NCBI RefSeq assembly: GCF_010183535.1
Contig: NC_071333.1
Coordinates: forward strand, 18,350,587 to 18,414,586
Origin: Caenorhabditis remanei
Lineage: Eukaryota > Nematoda > Chromadorea > Rhabditida > Rhabditidae
DNA: 64,000 nucleotides
Reading direction: 5' to 3'
In this document: piece after piece, positions 45,084-54,663 of the stretch
Layout: every line of letters starts with the position of its first letter
How positions within the stretch are numbered: position 1 is the first letter of the stretch
Program-made: the position numbers and the translations under genes
Notes under the pieces: generated by a model
Told to the model about the DNA's origin: nothing
Seen by the model: only the letters and a program-made list of their open reading frames with translations
Database searches by the model: none

Positions 45084-48009
45084 TTCTCTAGAGTTTGGCT
45101 CTAGGCCGTCCTTGGTCCGCAGTCCAGCTGTTGCCTCGCCAGCAACAGTGTCTCTAGAACGACCTTCGGGTCACGATTCTGGTGGAGATTCGTCTCTCAG
45201 TAGGGGTTTGCCGCTATTTCTCGAACGTCTCACACAGGAATGCCTTTATAACGCATCCCTCGTGGGAGATATAGCCGAGATCTCAAAGTTGCCTTTCGTA
45301 GCATTACGTACTACGGCCGGTCACAAGGTTTTAGCATTGGTTGATTCCGGAGCAACGCTGTCTGTTCTCTCTCACGAGAGCGCAGAGCGCTTTGGCCTGG
45401 ACATCCTAGCGACTAGAACTCTAACAATTGCGGGATATAGCAAAACCACTACTGAAAAGTCGAATATCTACCAGATGTCATTCCATACAGATGGTGAGCC
45501 TTTTTCAATGCTCATCGCTGGTGCCCCTCGTCTTCCGAAGACTAAATTCGTCTGCCCTCGTCTGAGTTCAGCCGACGTTAGTCATCTTCGAGCCCATCAC
45601 GTCGATACTCATGCCTTGTCATTGGATCAAGCCTTTAACGGCCGATTCATTGATATGATTTTGGGTAACGACCTGTTACCTCGATTATTAGGGAGATCGA
45701 AGAGGCTGTTGCTTCCTTCCGAAAGATTCGTGGAGTTAACACCGTTTGCTCCTATCATCTTTCCCCCTCCTCGTTCCTCACTTCCCCCGGACGAGATCAG
45801 CAGCGACCAAGTTGAAGCGTTTCATTGTGAAAGCTTCATCGGGTCTTTGATGACTCAGACGGATTCGAAGGATCCCATTGAGCGTCTCCACTCGGAGATT
45901 TCGCAGTTATGGAATCTTGAGAATTTGGGTATCGAGGAACCTGGGCCGATTGAGGGGAAAAAGACGGAAACAAAGGATCTCATTGCCGAGTTCAAAAAGA
46001 ACATCCGGTACACTGAAGACGGTATCATTATGGTATCCCTTCCGTGGAACGGGAAGCAGAAACGCCTCGCGTCAAACCGCGGAGTTGCTGCTAAACGGCT
46101 AGAGCAGCTTATTCTCTCTCTGAAAAGAAAGAAGAATTTGATGCAAGATTATGATGAGATCCTAAAAAAGCAACTAGCCAGCGGTATTATTGAAATAGTC
46201 ACACCAGAGATGGATAACAATACAGATCCTGTGTATTACATTCCCCATCGCGTCGTAGTGAAGGAATCTTCGCTTACGACAAAGTTGCGGATTGTACTCG
46301 ATGCGAGCAGTAAGAAAGGGGGCGAGCTCAGTCTTAACGACTGCCTCGACCCTGGACCGTCCATGCTTGTTGATCTCTTTGACATTCTCATTCGCTCTCG
46401 TTTACCGGATTACCTGGTGGTGGCTGATATTGAAAAAGCCTTCCACCAGGTACGTCTGGTGCCCGAGGATCGGAACTGTACTCGTTTTATCTGGATAAAA
46501 GATATAACGAAACCGCCTGTGCGTGATAACATTATTGAGTACCGATTCTCTCGGATTCCATTTGGAATGACGTGTTCTCCGTTTCTCCTCGCTGCCACTA
46601 TCGATCATTACTTAAATGGAATGACCGACGGCATCGCTGAGCGGATTCGGCAGAACTTATACGTCGACAATGTAATGATTACCTCGAACAATAAGGCGGA
46701 AATACAGGATCTTCGGATTGCCTCAAGAAATGCATTCACCTCGATGAATATGCGTCTTCGAGAGTACATCACGAATTGCCAAGAAGAGATGTCTAAATTC
46801 CCTCGGGATGAGATCACAAGTGAAACGACGATCAAGTTACTCGGTTATCTCTGGGATTCTGTAAAAGATACATATACGGTGAAACTAGCAACGTTGCTGG
46901 AGTCACACCCGACGAAACGTCAGGTGGCCTCACGCATGGCCGAAACTTTCGATCCCCTCGGCGTCCTAGCTCCATTGCTAGTCTCGTTCAAGTTATTGAT
47001 GCGAGACTTATGGGATGACGGTATCGACTGGAAGACGAAAATCCCTCGTTCCCTTCTTAACCGATGGAAAGCCATTAGGCATCAATTCTCCGAGTCATCG
47101 ATTTCGATTCCTCGCATGTTGAGACCTAGTGGTAAGTTCAAGAAGAGCCATCTTCTTGTCTTCTCGGACGCTTCCAAAGATACCTATGCCTGTGCAGTCT
47201 ACATACTCTATGAGTATGAAGGCCGGGACCCCGTGGTAGGTCTTCTGACCGCAAAATCGAAAATTAAGCCATCGGCTTGTAATACTCTTACCATTCCTCG
47301 TCTCGAATTACTCGCGATTGAGATTGGTGCGAGGATTGCAATGACTGTAGTTAACGCTATGGTTTCGGAGCACCCACGCTCCGTCAGGTTCTTTTCTGAT
47401 TCGATGGTAGCCTTGTATTGGATTCTTCGTAACGAGCAAAAGAAATGTTGGGTCAGTAATCGTGTTAAGGCTATTAATGATAAGAGCGACTCATTGAAAT
47501 CCCTCGAGATTCCGTCAGTCTTTCATCATTGCCCTACTGACCAAAACCCGGCTGATATTGCTACGAGAGGAATGGGAAGCGAAGACTTAAAGAATTGCTC
47601 TTTATGGTTTCGTGGCCCGGACTTCTTAACGAATCATCCAGATACATGGTCCTGTCGCCTCGAAGGCATTATTTCTTGCCCTTCGGACTTCCGTGAACTT
47701 ATTTCCTCGGAAATCATTACGGCAGGAAAGAAATCTGACAAAAATTCTACTGAGAAATCGGTAAAACCTACTGAGCAATCGGTAGACTGTTCTGCTGAGA
47801 AATCGGTAGACACTGTCGAGAAATCGACAGACCAGGCAGAGTTCAAAGCTCTGACTGAAGCCCTTCGGGGTATGTGTCTTACAACTCAGTGTAAGGAACA
47901 GTACGTTTCTTTCGTTCCATTCGAGCGAAGTCACTCCCTTTCCAGAGTCGTGTCGTTTACACACTCGACTTTGAATTGCTTATTAAAGCTGTTCAAACGT
48001 CACGTGTGA
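45058..48009 (+). CDS. pol: Pol part 1: protease, reverse transcriptase, RNase H
   Basis: 983 codons from the frameshift region to a TGA. Aspartic protease of the retropepsin/A17 type with DSG at ~96-98 (ALVDSGATLSVLS). Reverse transcriptase from ~400: YIPHRVVVKES, RIVLDAS, VVADIEKAFHQVRL with a catalytic Asp, FSRIPFGMTCSPF and the box LYVDNVM near 535, where the second Asp of the usual YxDD is Asn. RNase H from ~700: FSDASKD, PRLELLA, FFSDSMVALYW and NPADIATRG, which keep the D-E-D-D set. The tail after RNase H contains repeated E-K-S-V/T-D segments at 47,750-47,840. The open frame starts without ATG, so it must be made as a gag fusion. It stops 12 nt before the integrase ATG, in the same frame. 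Confidence 0.93.
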   Translation: MAPSGARNNSLEFGSRPSLVRSPAVASPATVSLERPSGHDSGGDSSLSRGLPLFLERLTQECLYNASLVGDIAEISKLPFVALRTTAGHKVLALVDSGATLSVLSHESAERFGLDILATRTLTIAGYSKTTTEKSNIYQMSFHTDGEPFSMLIAGAPRLPKTKFVCPRLSSADVSHLRAHHVDTHALSLDQAFNGRFIDMILGNDLLPRLLGRSKRLLLPSERFVELTPFAPIIFPPPRSSLPPDEISSDQVEAFHCESFIGSLMTQTDSKDPIERLHSEISQLWNLENLGIEEPGPIEGKKTETKDLIAEFKKNIRYTEDGIIMVSLPWNGKQKRLASNRGVAAKRLEQLILSLKRKKNLMQDYDEILKKQLASGIIEIVTPEMDNNTDPVYYIPHRVVVKESSLTTKLRIVLDASSKKGGELSLNDCLDPGPSMLVDLFDILIRSRLPDYLVVADIEKAFHQVRLVPEDRNCTRFIWIKDITKPPVRDNIIEYRFSRIPFGMTCSPFLLAATIDHYLNGMTDGIAERIRQNLYVDNVMITSNNKAEIQDLRIASRNAFTSMNMRLREYITNCQEEMSKFPRDEITSETTIKLLGYLWDSVKDTYTVKLATLLESHPTKRQVASRMAETFDPLGVLAPLLVSFKLLMRDLWDDGIDWKTKIPRSLLNRWKAIRHQFSESSISIPRMLRPSGKFKKSHLLVFSDASKDTYACAVYILYEYEGRDPVVGLLTAKSKIKPSACNTLTIPRLELLAIEIGARIAMTVVNAMVSEHPRSVRFFSDSMVALYWILRNEQKKCWVSNRVKAINDKSDSLKSLEIPSVFHHCPTDQNPADIATRGMGSEDLKNCSLWFRGPDFLTNHPDTWSCRLEGIISCPSDFRELISSEIITAGKKSDKNSTEKSVKPTEQSVDCSAEKSVDTVEKSTDQAEFKALTEALRGMCLTTQCKEQYVSFVPFERSHSLSRVVSFTHSTLNCLLKLFKRHV
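48007..48009 (+). other. In-frame TGA between RNase H and integrase
   Basis: The only stop between 45,058 and 50,788 in the pol frame. Coding resumes in the same frame and the next ATG is at 48,022. Linker-type homology to the BEL pre-integrase region seems to run straight across it. Confidence 0.8.
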
Positions 48010-48021
48010 AAGAGTCCGATC

Positions 48022-50790
48022 ATGACGGAATTCATTGAATCCAAAAAATCCCTCGGTACCCCCAATTTGGGCGTACAGAGTAGAGCGATAGCTCGAAGAC
48101 TTGTATTCATTGAACATTATAAGGAAGCGGCTAGCTCTGGGCAGGAATTTTCGTCCAAATTGAGTCCGGTCCTCGGTGTCGATGGCCTCTGGCGAGCCCA
48201 TCGAAGAGTTCCCTCGCCAGTTCTTGCTAGTGACACTAACAAGTTAATTCTGGTTCATAAGAAGCATCGTCTAGCACGATTGGTTGTTATGGAGACGCAC
48301 ATTAAAAATGTGCATCTACCGGCGACATATCTGGTAGCAGCGCTTCGAACGAGATACTGGATCCAAGCGGACAAGCAACTTGCAGATTCTGTAATCCGCA
48401 GTTGTATTCCTTGTCAAAGGGTTAACAACAAGCCATTTGAGTATCCGTTTTCACGGACGCTCCCACGGTTTCGTACAACTCCGTCTACCCCGTTTCAGCA
48501 CGTGGGCCTCGATTATGGTGGTCCACTGAATTATCGCCTAGATGATGGTAGCTGTATCGGCAAGGCTTATGTCTTGGTATACACCTGCCTCGTCACAAGG
48601 GCAACTCACCTCGAGTTAATTCCTGACGGGACGACGGAGATGTATCTGCTAGGATTGCGGAACGCATTCTCCAGACGGGGAGTGCCGGCCTCAATCTACT
48701 CAGATAATGCCCGTACTTTCACCCTCGGTGCAAAGATTATTTCGGATGACGTGAGGAATTATGTACCTAGTACATCCTTCACCACGTTTCTTGCCTATCA
48801 TGAGATCAACTTCCGGTACATCACCCCTCTCGCACCGTGGCAGGGTGGCATTTATGAGAGGGTAGTGGGTATCGTGAAGCATCAATTGAGGAAAGAAATC
48901 GGCAAGCAACTGGAATCATTTTTTGTATTGACTCACGTGATAGTACGAGTTGAATCTATGCTAAACAGTCGACCCTTGACGCCCAATCCTCGTTCACTTG
49001 AAGATTTGCCTGCTCTTCGTCCCATGGATTTCTTACTCCCGACCGTTCTGATCGATCTTCCCTCGGAACGTGACGGATTGAATCCCGGCGATCAATTTGA
49101 TCCATCTCGGAATCCCTCGATAACTGAGCGTCGCACCCTCGATCACCTCGCGGGTCTCGACGAAGTTTTGGAGAGATTATGGGATGTTTGGTCAGGAGCG
49201 TATCTGGCTTATCTGAAGGAGAACACCCATCCGGAGAAACGTACATCCACCTTAAAACCTCGTGTTGGACAGTTGGTGTTCATTTATACTGAGAAGTTCG
49301 CACGCCACAATTGGCCTCTAGGAGTAATTGAGACGTTAAAAAGCAGTCCCTCTGGAGAAATCCGTGCAGCGACTGTTAGATGCAAAGGTAAGATCTATGA
49401 GCGGCCAGTGAATCATCTGATTCCCCTCGAAGTCTCCCCCTCGGAAGACGATCCAGCTTTCGAGCCGGTCGAGAAATCTGTTGATCCTCGGGCCCCTCCG
49501 GATCCCCCTTGCATTGCTACGTTCCCGATTCATTCCAAAAGCCACAAGTCGAAGAACGGAGTAATAGGAAAGAAATCGCAGAAAGTTCCAGTTGAAGGAG
49601 TCAGCGAAGTGTTGGATAAAGCAGGTTCAAAGATTCCGGATGTAGGGCTTGGCCGTTCTGGCACTCCTACAGAAGGAATTGGACTAAAGTCTAATGGGAC
49701 CGAGCCTCTCATCGATCCATTGCTTCCACTAGTTTCTGAATCTCAGCCACTAGGGGTTAGTATGGGGTCAGGAGCGGTTCCCCCATCTGTTAAAGGTCCG
49801 GACTTGGATGTTAGTCGTTCAGGCACCTCCAAAATTGGCAGCTCGGCTGCAGTTCCGTCTTCAGATGTTTGTCGTTCAGGCACATCTGGGGAGGGAGATG
49901 CACGAGAGTCGCTGGAATTGGATACTGGTCGGTCTGGCGCATCCAAAGGAAGGATTGGACTAAAGTCATCTGGTTCCGAGTACTTCCCCGATAGTGGTAT
50001 CCCTCGAAAAGCTAATTCTTTAGCCTTTGATGGTACACCTCGATCCGGTAGTGCTCAGCCAGTCGAATCTGCCACGGACTTGGATGCTAGTCGTTCAGGC
50101 GCACCCAGGAATAGGATTGGACTAAAGTCATCTGGACCCGAGTATTTCTCGGCTACTCCAGTTGATACAGTTTCGGACGTGGATGTTGGTCGTTCAGGCA
50201 CATCCTCTGGAAGGAGAGTATCTCCAGGACCGGTTTCTGATGCTTGTCGTTCAGACACATCAGAAGAAGGTTATACGAGAGAAATCCCGACATTGGTTGC
50301 TAGTCGATCAGGCGCATCCAAAGTTAGGAGAGCTCCTCCAGCACCGGATTCAGATGCTAGTCGTTCAGGCGCATCTGGAGAAGGCGCCACACGGAGAGTT
50401 CCTAGCTTGGATGTTAACCGCAACACATCTGTTAACGATTCTGAAAAGTTCTATTCTAATCCTAGAGCCACTCGACAACGCAAATTCGAGAATATGGATG
50501 ACAGGGCGAAGTCATCAGGTTCCGCGATCTCTCATGGTGATATTGGACCCCAAGACACTGTTAATCAGAGTCCAGGTGTCAGTTATCCTATGATGTCTTC
50601 TCGTCCTGACGGCGTCGATCAAGCGAAAGCTCGTTTACCCAGTCACCGTGTCCGGCCTTACAACCCTCGCAAAGCGAAAGCCAAGCTTGCATGTTATGTG
50701 AACATAACGCAAGCAGCCGGGCCTCAGACCCCCCGGAGTGTTGACAGTCTCCTGGTCCCCGAATCAGGGTCCTGTCCCACTCCAAACTAA
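48022..50790 (+). CDS. Pol part 2: integrase with long repetitive C-terminal extension
   Basis: 922 residues in the same frame as pol part 1. H2C2 zinc-binding domain at ~92-133 (HIKNVH, then CIPC). Integrase core with Asp in VGLDYGGPL, Asp in IYSDNARTF and Glu in GGIYERVVGIVK, the complete DDE triad. A DUF5641-like domain follows at ~414-470 (RVGQLVFIYTEKFARHNWPLG). About 300 extra residues then contain some ten copies of an R-S-G-T/A-S motif, some followed by IGLKSSG. The frame runs through the LTR boundary at 50,739 and ends inside the 3' LTR (stop 50,788-50,790), so the last 17 residues are LTR-encoded. Expression requires stop readthrough or reinitiation at the ATG. Confidence 0.93.
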   Translation: MTEFIESKKSLGTPNLGVQSRAIARRLVFIEHYKEAASSGQEFSSKLSPVLGVDGLWRAHRRVPSPVLASDTNKLILVHKKHRLARLVVMETHIKNVHLPATYLVAALRTRYWIQADKQLADSVIRSCIPCQRVNNKPFEYPFSRTLPRFRTTPSTPFQHVGLDYGGPLNYRLDDGSCIGKAYVLVYTCLVTRATHLELIPDGTTEMYLLGLRNAFSRRGVPASIYSDNARTFTLGAKIISDDVRNYVPSTSFTTFLAYHEINFRYITPLAPWQGGIYERVVGIVKHQLRKEIGKQLESFFVLTHVIVRVESMLNSRPLTPNPRSLEDLPALRPMDFLLPTVLIDLPSERDGLNPGDQFDPSRNPSITERRTLDHLAGLDEVLERLWDVWSGAYLAYLKENTHPEKRTSTLKPRVGQLVFIYTEKFARHNWPLGVIETLKSSPSGEIRAATVRCKGKIYERPVNHLIPLEVSPSEDDPAFEPVEKSVDPRAPPDPPCIATFPIHSKSHKSKNGVIGKKSQKVPVEGVSEVLDKAGSKIPDVGLGRSGTPTEGIGLKSNGTEPLIDPLLPLVSESQPLGVSMGSGAVPPSVKGPDLDVSRSGTSKIGSSAAVPSSDVCRSGTSGEGDARESLELDTGRSGASKGRIGLKSSGSEYFPDSGIPRKANSLAFDGTPRSGSAQPVESATDLDASRSGAPRNRIGLKSSGPEYFSATPVDTVSDVDVGRSGTSSGRRVSPGPVSDACRSDTSEEGYTREIPTLVASRSGASKVRRAPPAPDSDASRSGASGEGATRRVPSLDVNRNTSVNDSEKFYSNPRATRQRKFENMDDRAKSSGSAISHGDIGPQDTVNQSPGVSYPMMSSRPDGVDQAKARLPSHRVRPYNPRKAKAKLACYVNITQAAGPQTPRSVDSLLVPESGSCPTPN
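49645..50420 (+). repeat. Degenerate coding repeat in integrase tail
   Basis: Irregular units of GTCGTTCAGGCRCATCC (R-S-G-T/A-S) recur about ten times at 60-110 bp spacing, with GGATTGGACTAAAGTC also repeated three to four times. It looks like expansion by unequal exchange or template switching. Confidence 0.85.
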
Positions 50791-51481
50791 AATGTAATAA
50801 TTGTTCTCTAAATTATTCTAATTTAGTTTACATTTATTTCATATTTTACTTTCTGTTATTTTCTCCCTTTTTCCCTGTTTCTTTAACTCCATTGGAAGCG
50901 GAAGTAATTCCCTTTCAATTCAAATCACCGCCATACTCGTTGTCTGCGTCTCCACTATCAAAGGCGCACGCTATTAACAACATCACTGGTCTCGCCGCGC
51001 CGACACACAGGAAACGAGTGCAACCGTAGCTGACCGACAACAACGACTTGGCCTAATCATAATTTATTCAGTCTAACTTTTTAGCTAATCTTTAGATTCT
51101 TTTGTTGAGATTTTCCCCCGTTTTATTGTAGATTTGTTGGAGAAGTTGTAGTCGAGCACTCGGCGAATCCCTCGGTTCTTCTCCTTTTAGGAGAATCACC
51201 GCGGGTATTCTTCTAGTCCTCTACGAACCTTTTCCCCTTTAACCCTATTTTCTGTAAAGGAGATAACCGGTATAGGTTTTTAATGCAGTCCCTCGTTGGA
51301 CATGCTTTTTATCCTAATAAACCTGTTATCTATAAACACGCGTTATTCCTTACAAATGGGCGCCTTCTAATACCTCTGAACCACCTAAAAAGAAGGTATA
51401 ATTGCGAGAACATGTACATCTCACTCGGCTCTTACCGGCGGCCTTCTGTCCCCCTCTCGAGAGATAGAAGAGATGGCCACA
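50739..51481 (+). repeat. 3' LTR
   Basis: 743 bp, the same ends and length as the 5' LTR (offset 22,596). The preceding bases ACCCCCCGGAG are not a conventional purine tract because pol coding continues into the LTR. Confidence 0.95.
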
Positions 51482-51665
51482 ACACTATCTTGAAAGTTAC
51501 AGGTTGTCGAAGTGAAAAGTTCCAAAATTTCGCTAATCTGAACTGAAATTACTTGGTGTCAGGGAGAAATGGTGTTCATTACATGTAATTTTCAAGATAG
51601 TGTCCCTCAAAAAATGGTCATTTACAAAAATTATGTACTATTTTTGCTCTGTCCTACCCATTCTA
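51482..51665. repeat. Target-site duplication (right) and remainder of split foldback repeat
   Basis: Begins ACACT (TSD, 51,482-51,486), continues ATCTTGAAAGTTAC, then has the inverted counterpart GTAATTTTCAAGATAGTGTC from 51,584. It runs on through AAAAAATGGTCATTTAC and GCTCTGTCC, reverse complement of 28,077-28,142. Confidence 0.85.
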
Positions 51666-52182
51666 AATATGTTTCTTCTTTTGCCGTAATTTCCTGGCCA
51701 AATTTCTCAACAGACTACTCTTTTCAGTCTCCCAACTGATCTGACTTGTTTTTTTTTAGTTTTTATATTATTTTCTAAGCATAGACTCATGGAATTGTAG
51801 AATTTGCAAAACTAATCAAGATGAGAATTGCTCAAGTACTTTCCATGAATATTCTCAGATAATCTTTGTTCACTTTTGCTCCGATAACCTGATGTTATTT
51901 AATTCCACACTGAATGTATATAAATTCCTTCATAGTTTTTAAATTATCCAAATATCAAATGTCTATAGACCTTTGGGACAATATTTCACTTCTCCTCGTC
52001 ATAGGTTGTTATGATGTACTAAATTCAAGCATATTTATCCGAAAGATTTCTGATTGGTAAGCATCAGACGCTTACATTCTGAACTGATCTTTCAATTTCA
52101 AATACAGACATGATAACAACTAGCATTGTTTACTCAAAAAACACATGTTCCTACTTGTAATTCATTTTACTTGAACACTTAC

Positions 52183-52388
52183 CTGCACTGTGCGAAGAAA
52201 GTTGAGGAGCCTACGATCATCTCGAAAATAGCAGTGTTCAGTAGATAATATTGCATATCCTTCAGTAATGAAGATTTTGTGGTTTTCATGATGAAAAGGA
52301 GTAAGAGATTGGTTAATAAGGCTAGGGTGATGCTAATGGAATAATAAACGCTGATGAATAACTCAAGTTTCTTCTCAACCGCCACCAT
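52183..52388 (-). CDS. Chemoreceptor B, exon 1
   Basis: 206 nt, encoding MVAVEKKLELFISVYYSI and a first transmembrane segment (TLALLTNLLLLFIM), then SLLKDMQYYLLNT, which matches SLKDMKIYLFNT of receptor A. It ends TGC-AG in phase 2 at a GTAAGT donor, the phase required by exon 2 at 27,945. A TTTCAG directly before the ATG suggests trans-splicing. Removing the retroelement would leave an intron of about 890 bp. Confidence 0.88.
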
Positions 52389-54663
52389 CCTGAAAGAAAA
52401 CGTAATGAATGAATATTTTTTTAAAGTTCAGAGATAAAACAGAAGAAGAGAGATGAAAACACAAAACTAACTCAAAAATTTCACTAACAGTGTAATTAAT
52501 AAGCTTCGTTGGGACTAGTTAATCTGAGAACAACATATTGCGTCACTAGATATTTCTGATATTTCAGAAAACGCAGAAAACGAGGATTGCGGAGAATAGA
52601 ATGCAAATCTCATGTGGGAACCTTGCATTCAGAAACATATGAAAAAAGAACTTTTTGATGTCCGAAAATGTTCAGACAGAAAACTTCATTAGACTTGAAA
52701 TGAACATCGAATCAACGTTTCGGGAACTAAATTAAAGTTGTCGAAAAAAAACTTTGAATTCGAATTGAAAAGATGCACAGAGTAAACTAACAGACTACCC
52801 ATATGACACAACGTCATTCAGACTAATGAAAGTGACATCCGATTCAGAGAAAATTGAAATTAACTAGCCTTGTCACGCAAAACGTCTGACTTCAAACATC
52901 ATCTATTTTTTGGATTTCTCTTAGGAAAACGTGGTAAGGTTATTCATTTTTTCATTTTGACTTATTTTCTATTTTCACCTGGAAGTTCCGGCAAACAAGG
53001 AAAGTTTTTGGAGACACGCCATTTGAACGACCTATAGACTTAGTCCTCGGTATTTTTGACTACGTGGAGTCCATTTCTGCAGTTGAAACCGGCTAGTTGT
53101 CTTAACGAGCCGCGTTATGAGCTCTCAAACTTTTCATACGGTTAAGCTTTTTTCTCGTGGAATTCCAAACCGACAAATAGTGGTCACAAAAGTCATAACT
53201 CGGCTTGCAGAGACATTTACACGGTTTTGACGAAATTTACTCTCCGTGGCCAAAGGTACCTATTGCCAAATTTAAAAATTATTTGAAAGCCGCGTCTTAA
53301 AAGACTTCCCTTGGAAGAATTTTTGAGAAAAATATGTGGATAAAACGTTTTTTGAACTTATTGAAAACTTTCTCGGGAAGTGTTTCTATAACTTTCTTGG
53401 TTCTTGCAATTATCTGACTACTCAGAAGCTAGACTTGCTGTAATTAGTTTATATAAACCTCTGGGGAAACTCAAAATATCAAGAACTCGATTTCGAATTC
53501 TTTAATCTTGTTCAGAAAATTAGTTTTAGGAAAAGTGAATTTGGAAATAATTTCTAGCAAGAGCAATTTACCATTAAAAAAGAAATTCTCATGGAAAACC
53601 AAAAAATTTCATATTTGCTACCTAATATCTCAAAATTCTTCCGAAATCCAACTGGGTGTCAGATTACATCGGATGGGAGGCATAGTGGAAAAAAAGCTAC
53701 TACTAACAACTTTCGAGTGCACTCGGGTGTTCTATTGGTTCCAGATTCCGCAACTTTTGTCCCAAATACCAGGAAGTGATTCTCTGGAAGATGAAGACAT
53801 CAAGCGTAAAATTTCTTTTATGTAATCCTAAAGATCAAACGTCTTACTAGAACACAAAATTTAGAGCCTGTCTGACAACTATGGCAGGTGAAAACTAGTG
53901 GCCTTTGTTTTGTGTTTTTTGTGCATAAGTTTTCTTTACATTTCAAATTTTTCAAGCTGAGTCACGGAAAAAATTGCGCACTCTAAAAATTTCCTGATTT
54001 TATCTTGAAAAAATGAGATTCTACCTCAATATTTATTATTTTCAATTAGCACAATGAAATTAAAAAAGTGATCAAAAGGAGACGGGAACATAAGTTGTTA
54101 TGAAGAACCGAGGAAAAACCAGAACAGTCCGTTTAAGAGAAAAAAAGAGAATTAGATAAATAATGATAGGTTGAAAAGTGTTAATTTAAATAAACAAGAA
54201 GTCGAAAACAGTAATTGTAACGACTGACACAGAGATCGTTTTCTTTTGTTTTGACAAGAAATTCGATTGAAGACTAGAAGAAAAAAAAGAGAAAAAACGG
54301 GTGTAAGAAACGGAATGTGAATTGGGAATGGGAGAATGCATGTTTAAATTTTTGGCAATTAGAGTTGGGTGCTGCAAAATATAATTGTCTTCTACAATAC
54401 ACTCAGAAAAACGAAGACAAGTGAATAGAAAGAGTTTTAGAGTGAGTTTCGTAATAATACTGATTGGTTTTTTTGGTTGAAATCTTGTAATCAAGTAATC
54501 AACCATGTACAATTAAAGCTGACACCAAAGCATGGGGGAGAATTGGAGGAAAAACAAAGGAAATGAAAATTACACAGAAACGTTATCAAAACGGAATCAC
54601 CGCTATGTCTATAACACAAAAGTTGGATAGAAGGGATACTAGAGTGGTCAGTAATATGAAAAA
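52389..54663. other. Intergenic, no gene supported
   Basis: Between the chemoreceptor B start and the sad-1 3' end. Contains one foldback repeat copy (53,029-53,310). Open frames such as 53,508-53,825 show no motifs or splice partners. The left part should hold the receptor B promoter and the right part the sad-1 3' UTR. Confidence 0.5.
53029..53310. repeat. Foldback repeat copy 2
   Basis: Diverged copy of the family at 20,640 and 63,238, with ACTACGTGGAGTCCATTTCT, GGTTAAGCTTTTTTCTCGTG, AACTCGGCTTGCAGAGACAT and GAAAGCCGCGTCTTAAAAGA in the same order. The second half is shortened. Confidence 0.75.

Larger units (their letters stand above)
28143..51481 (+). mobile_element. Giant BEL/Pao-type LTR retrotransposon, 23,339 bp
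   Basis: Complete element with two 743-bp LTRs that appear identical by eye, beginning TGTTGACAG and ending CCACA, flanked by ACACT duplications. Order: 5' LTR, primer-binding site, 5.4-kb leader, accessory gene A (34,311 to ~36,087), accessory gene B (36,255-38,267), a 4.3-kb region, gag (42,552-45,083), pol (45,058-50,790), 3' LTR. The order protease, reverse transcriptase, RNase H, integrase and the families seen (DUF1759-type gag, A17-type protease, DUF5641-type tail) place it in BEL/Pao. Typical BEL elements are well under half this length and have gag close to the 5' LTR. It is inserted antisense to chemoreceptor B, in its intron 1. Identical LTRs imply a recent insertion. Confidence 0.95.

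Noticed and set aside
48022..50790. Search for an envelope-like gene
   Set aside because: The third large frame is integrase; no signal peptide plus transmembrane protein was found in the element.
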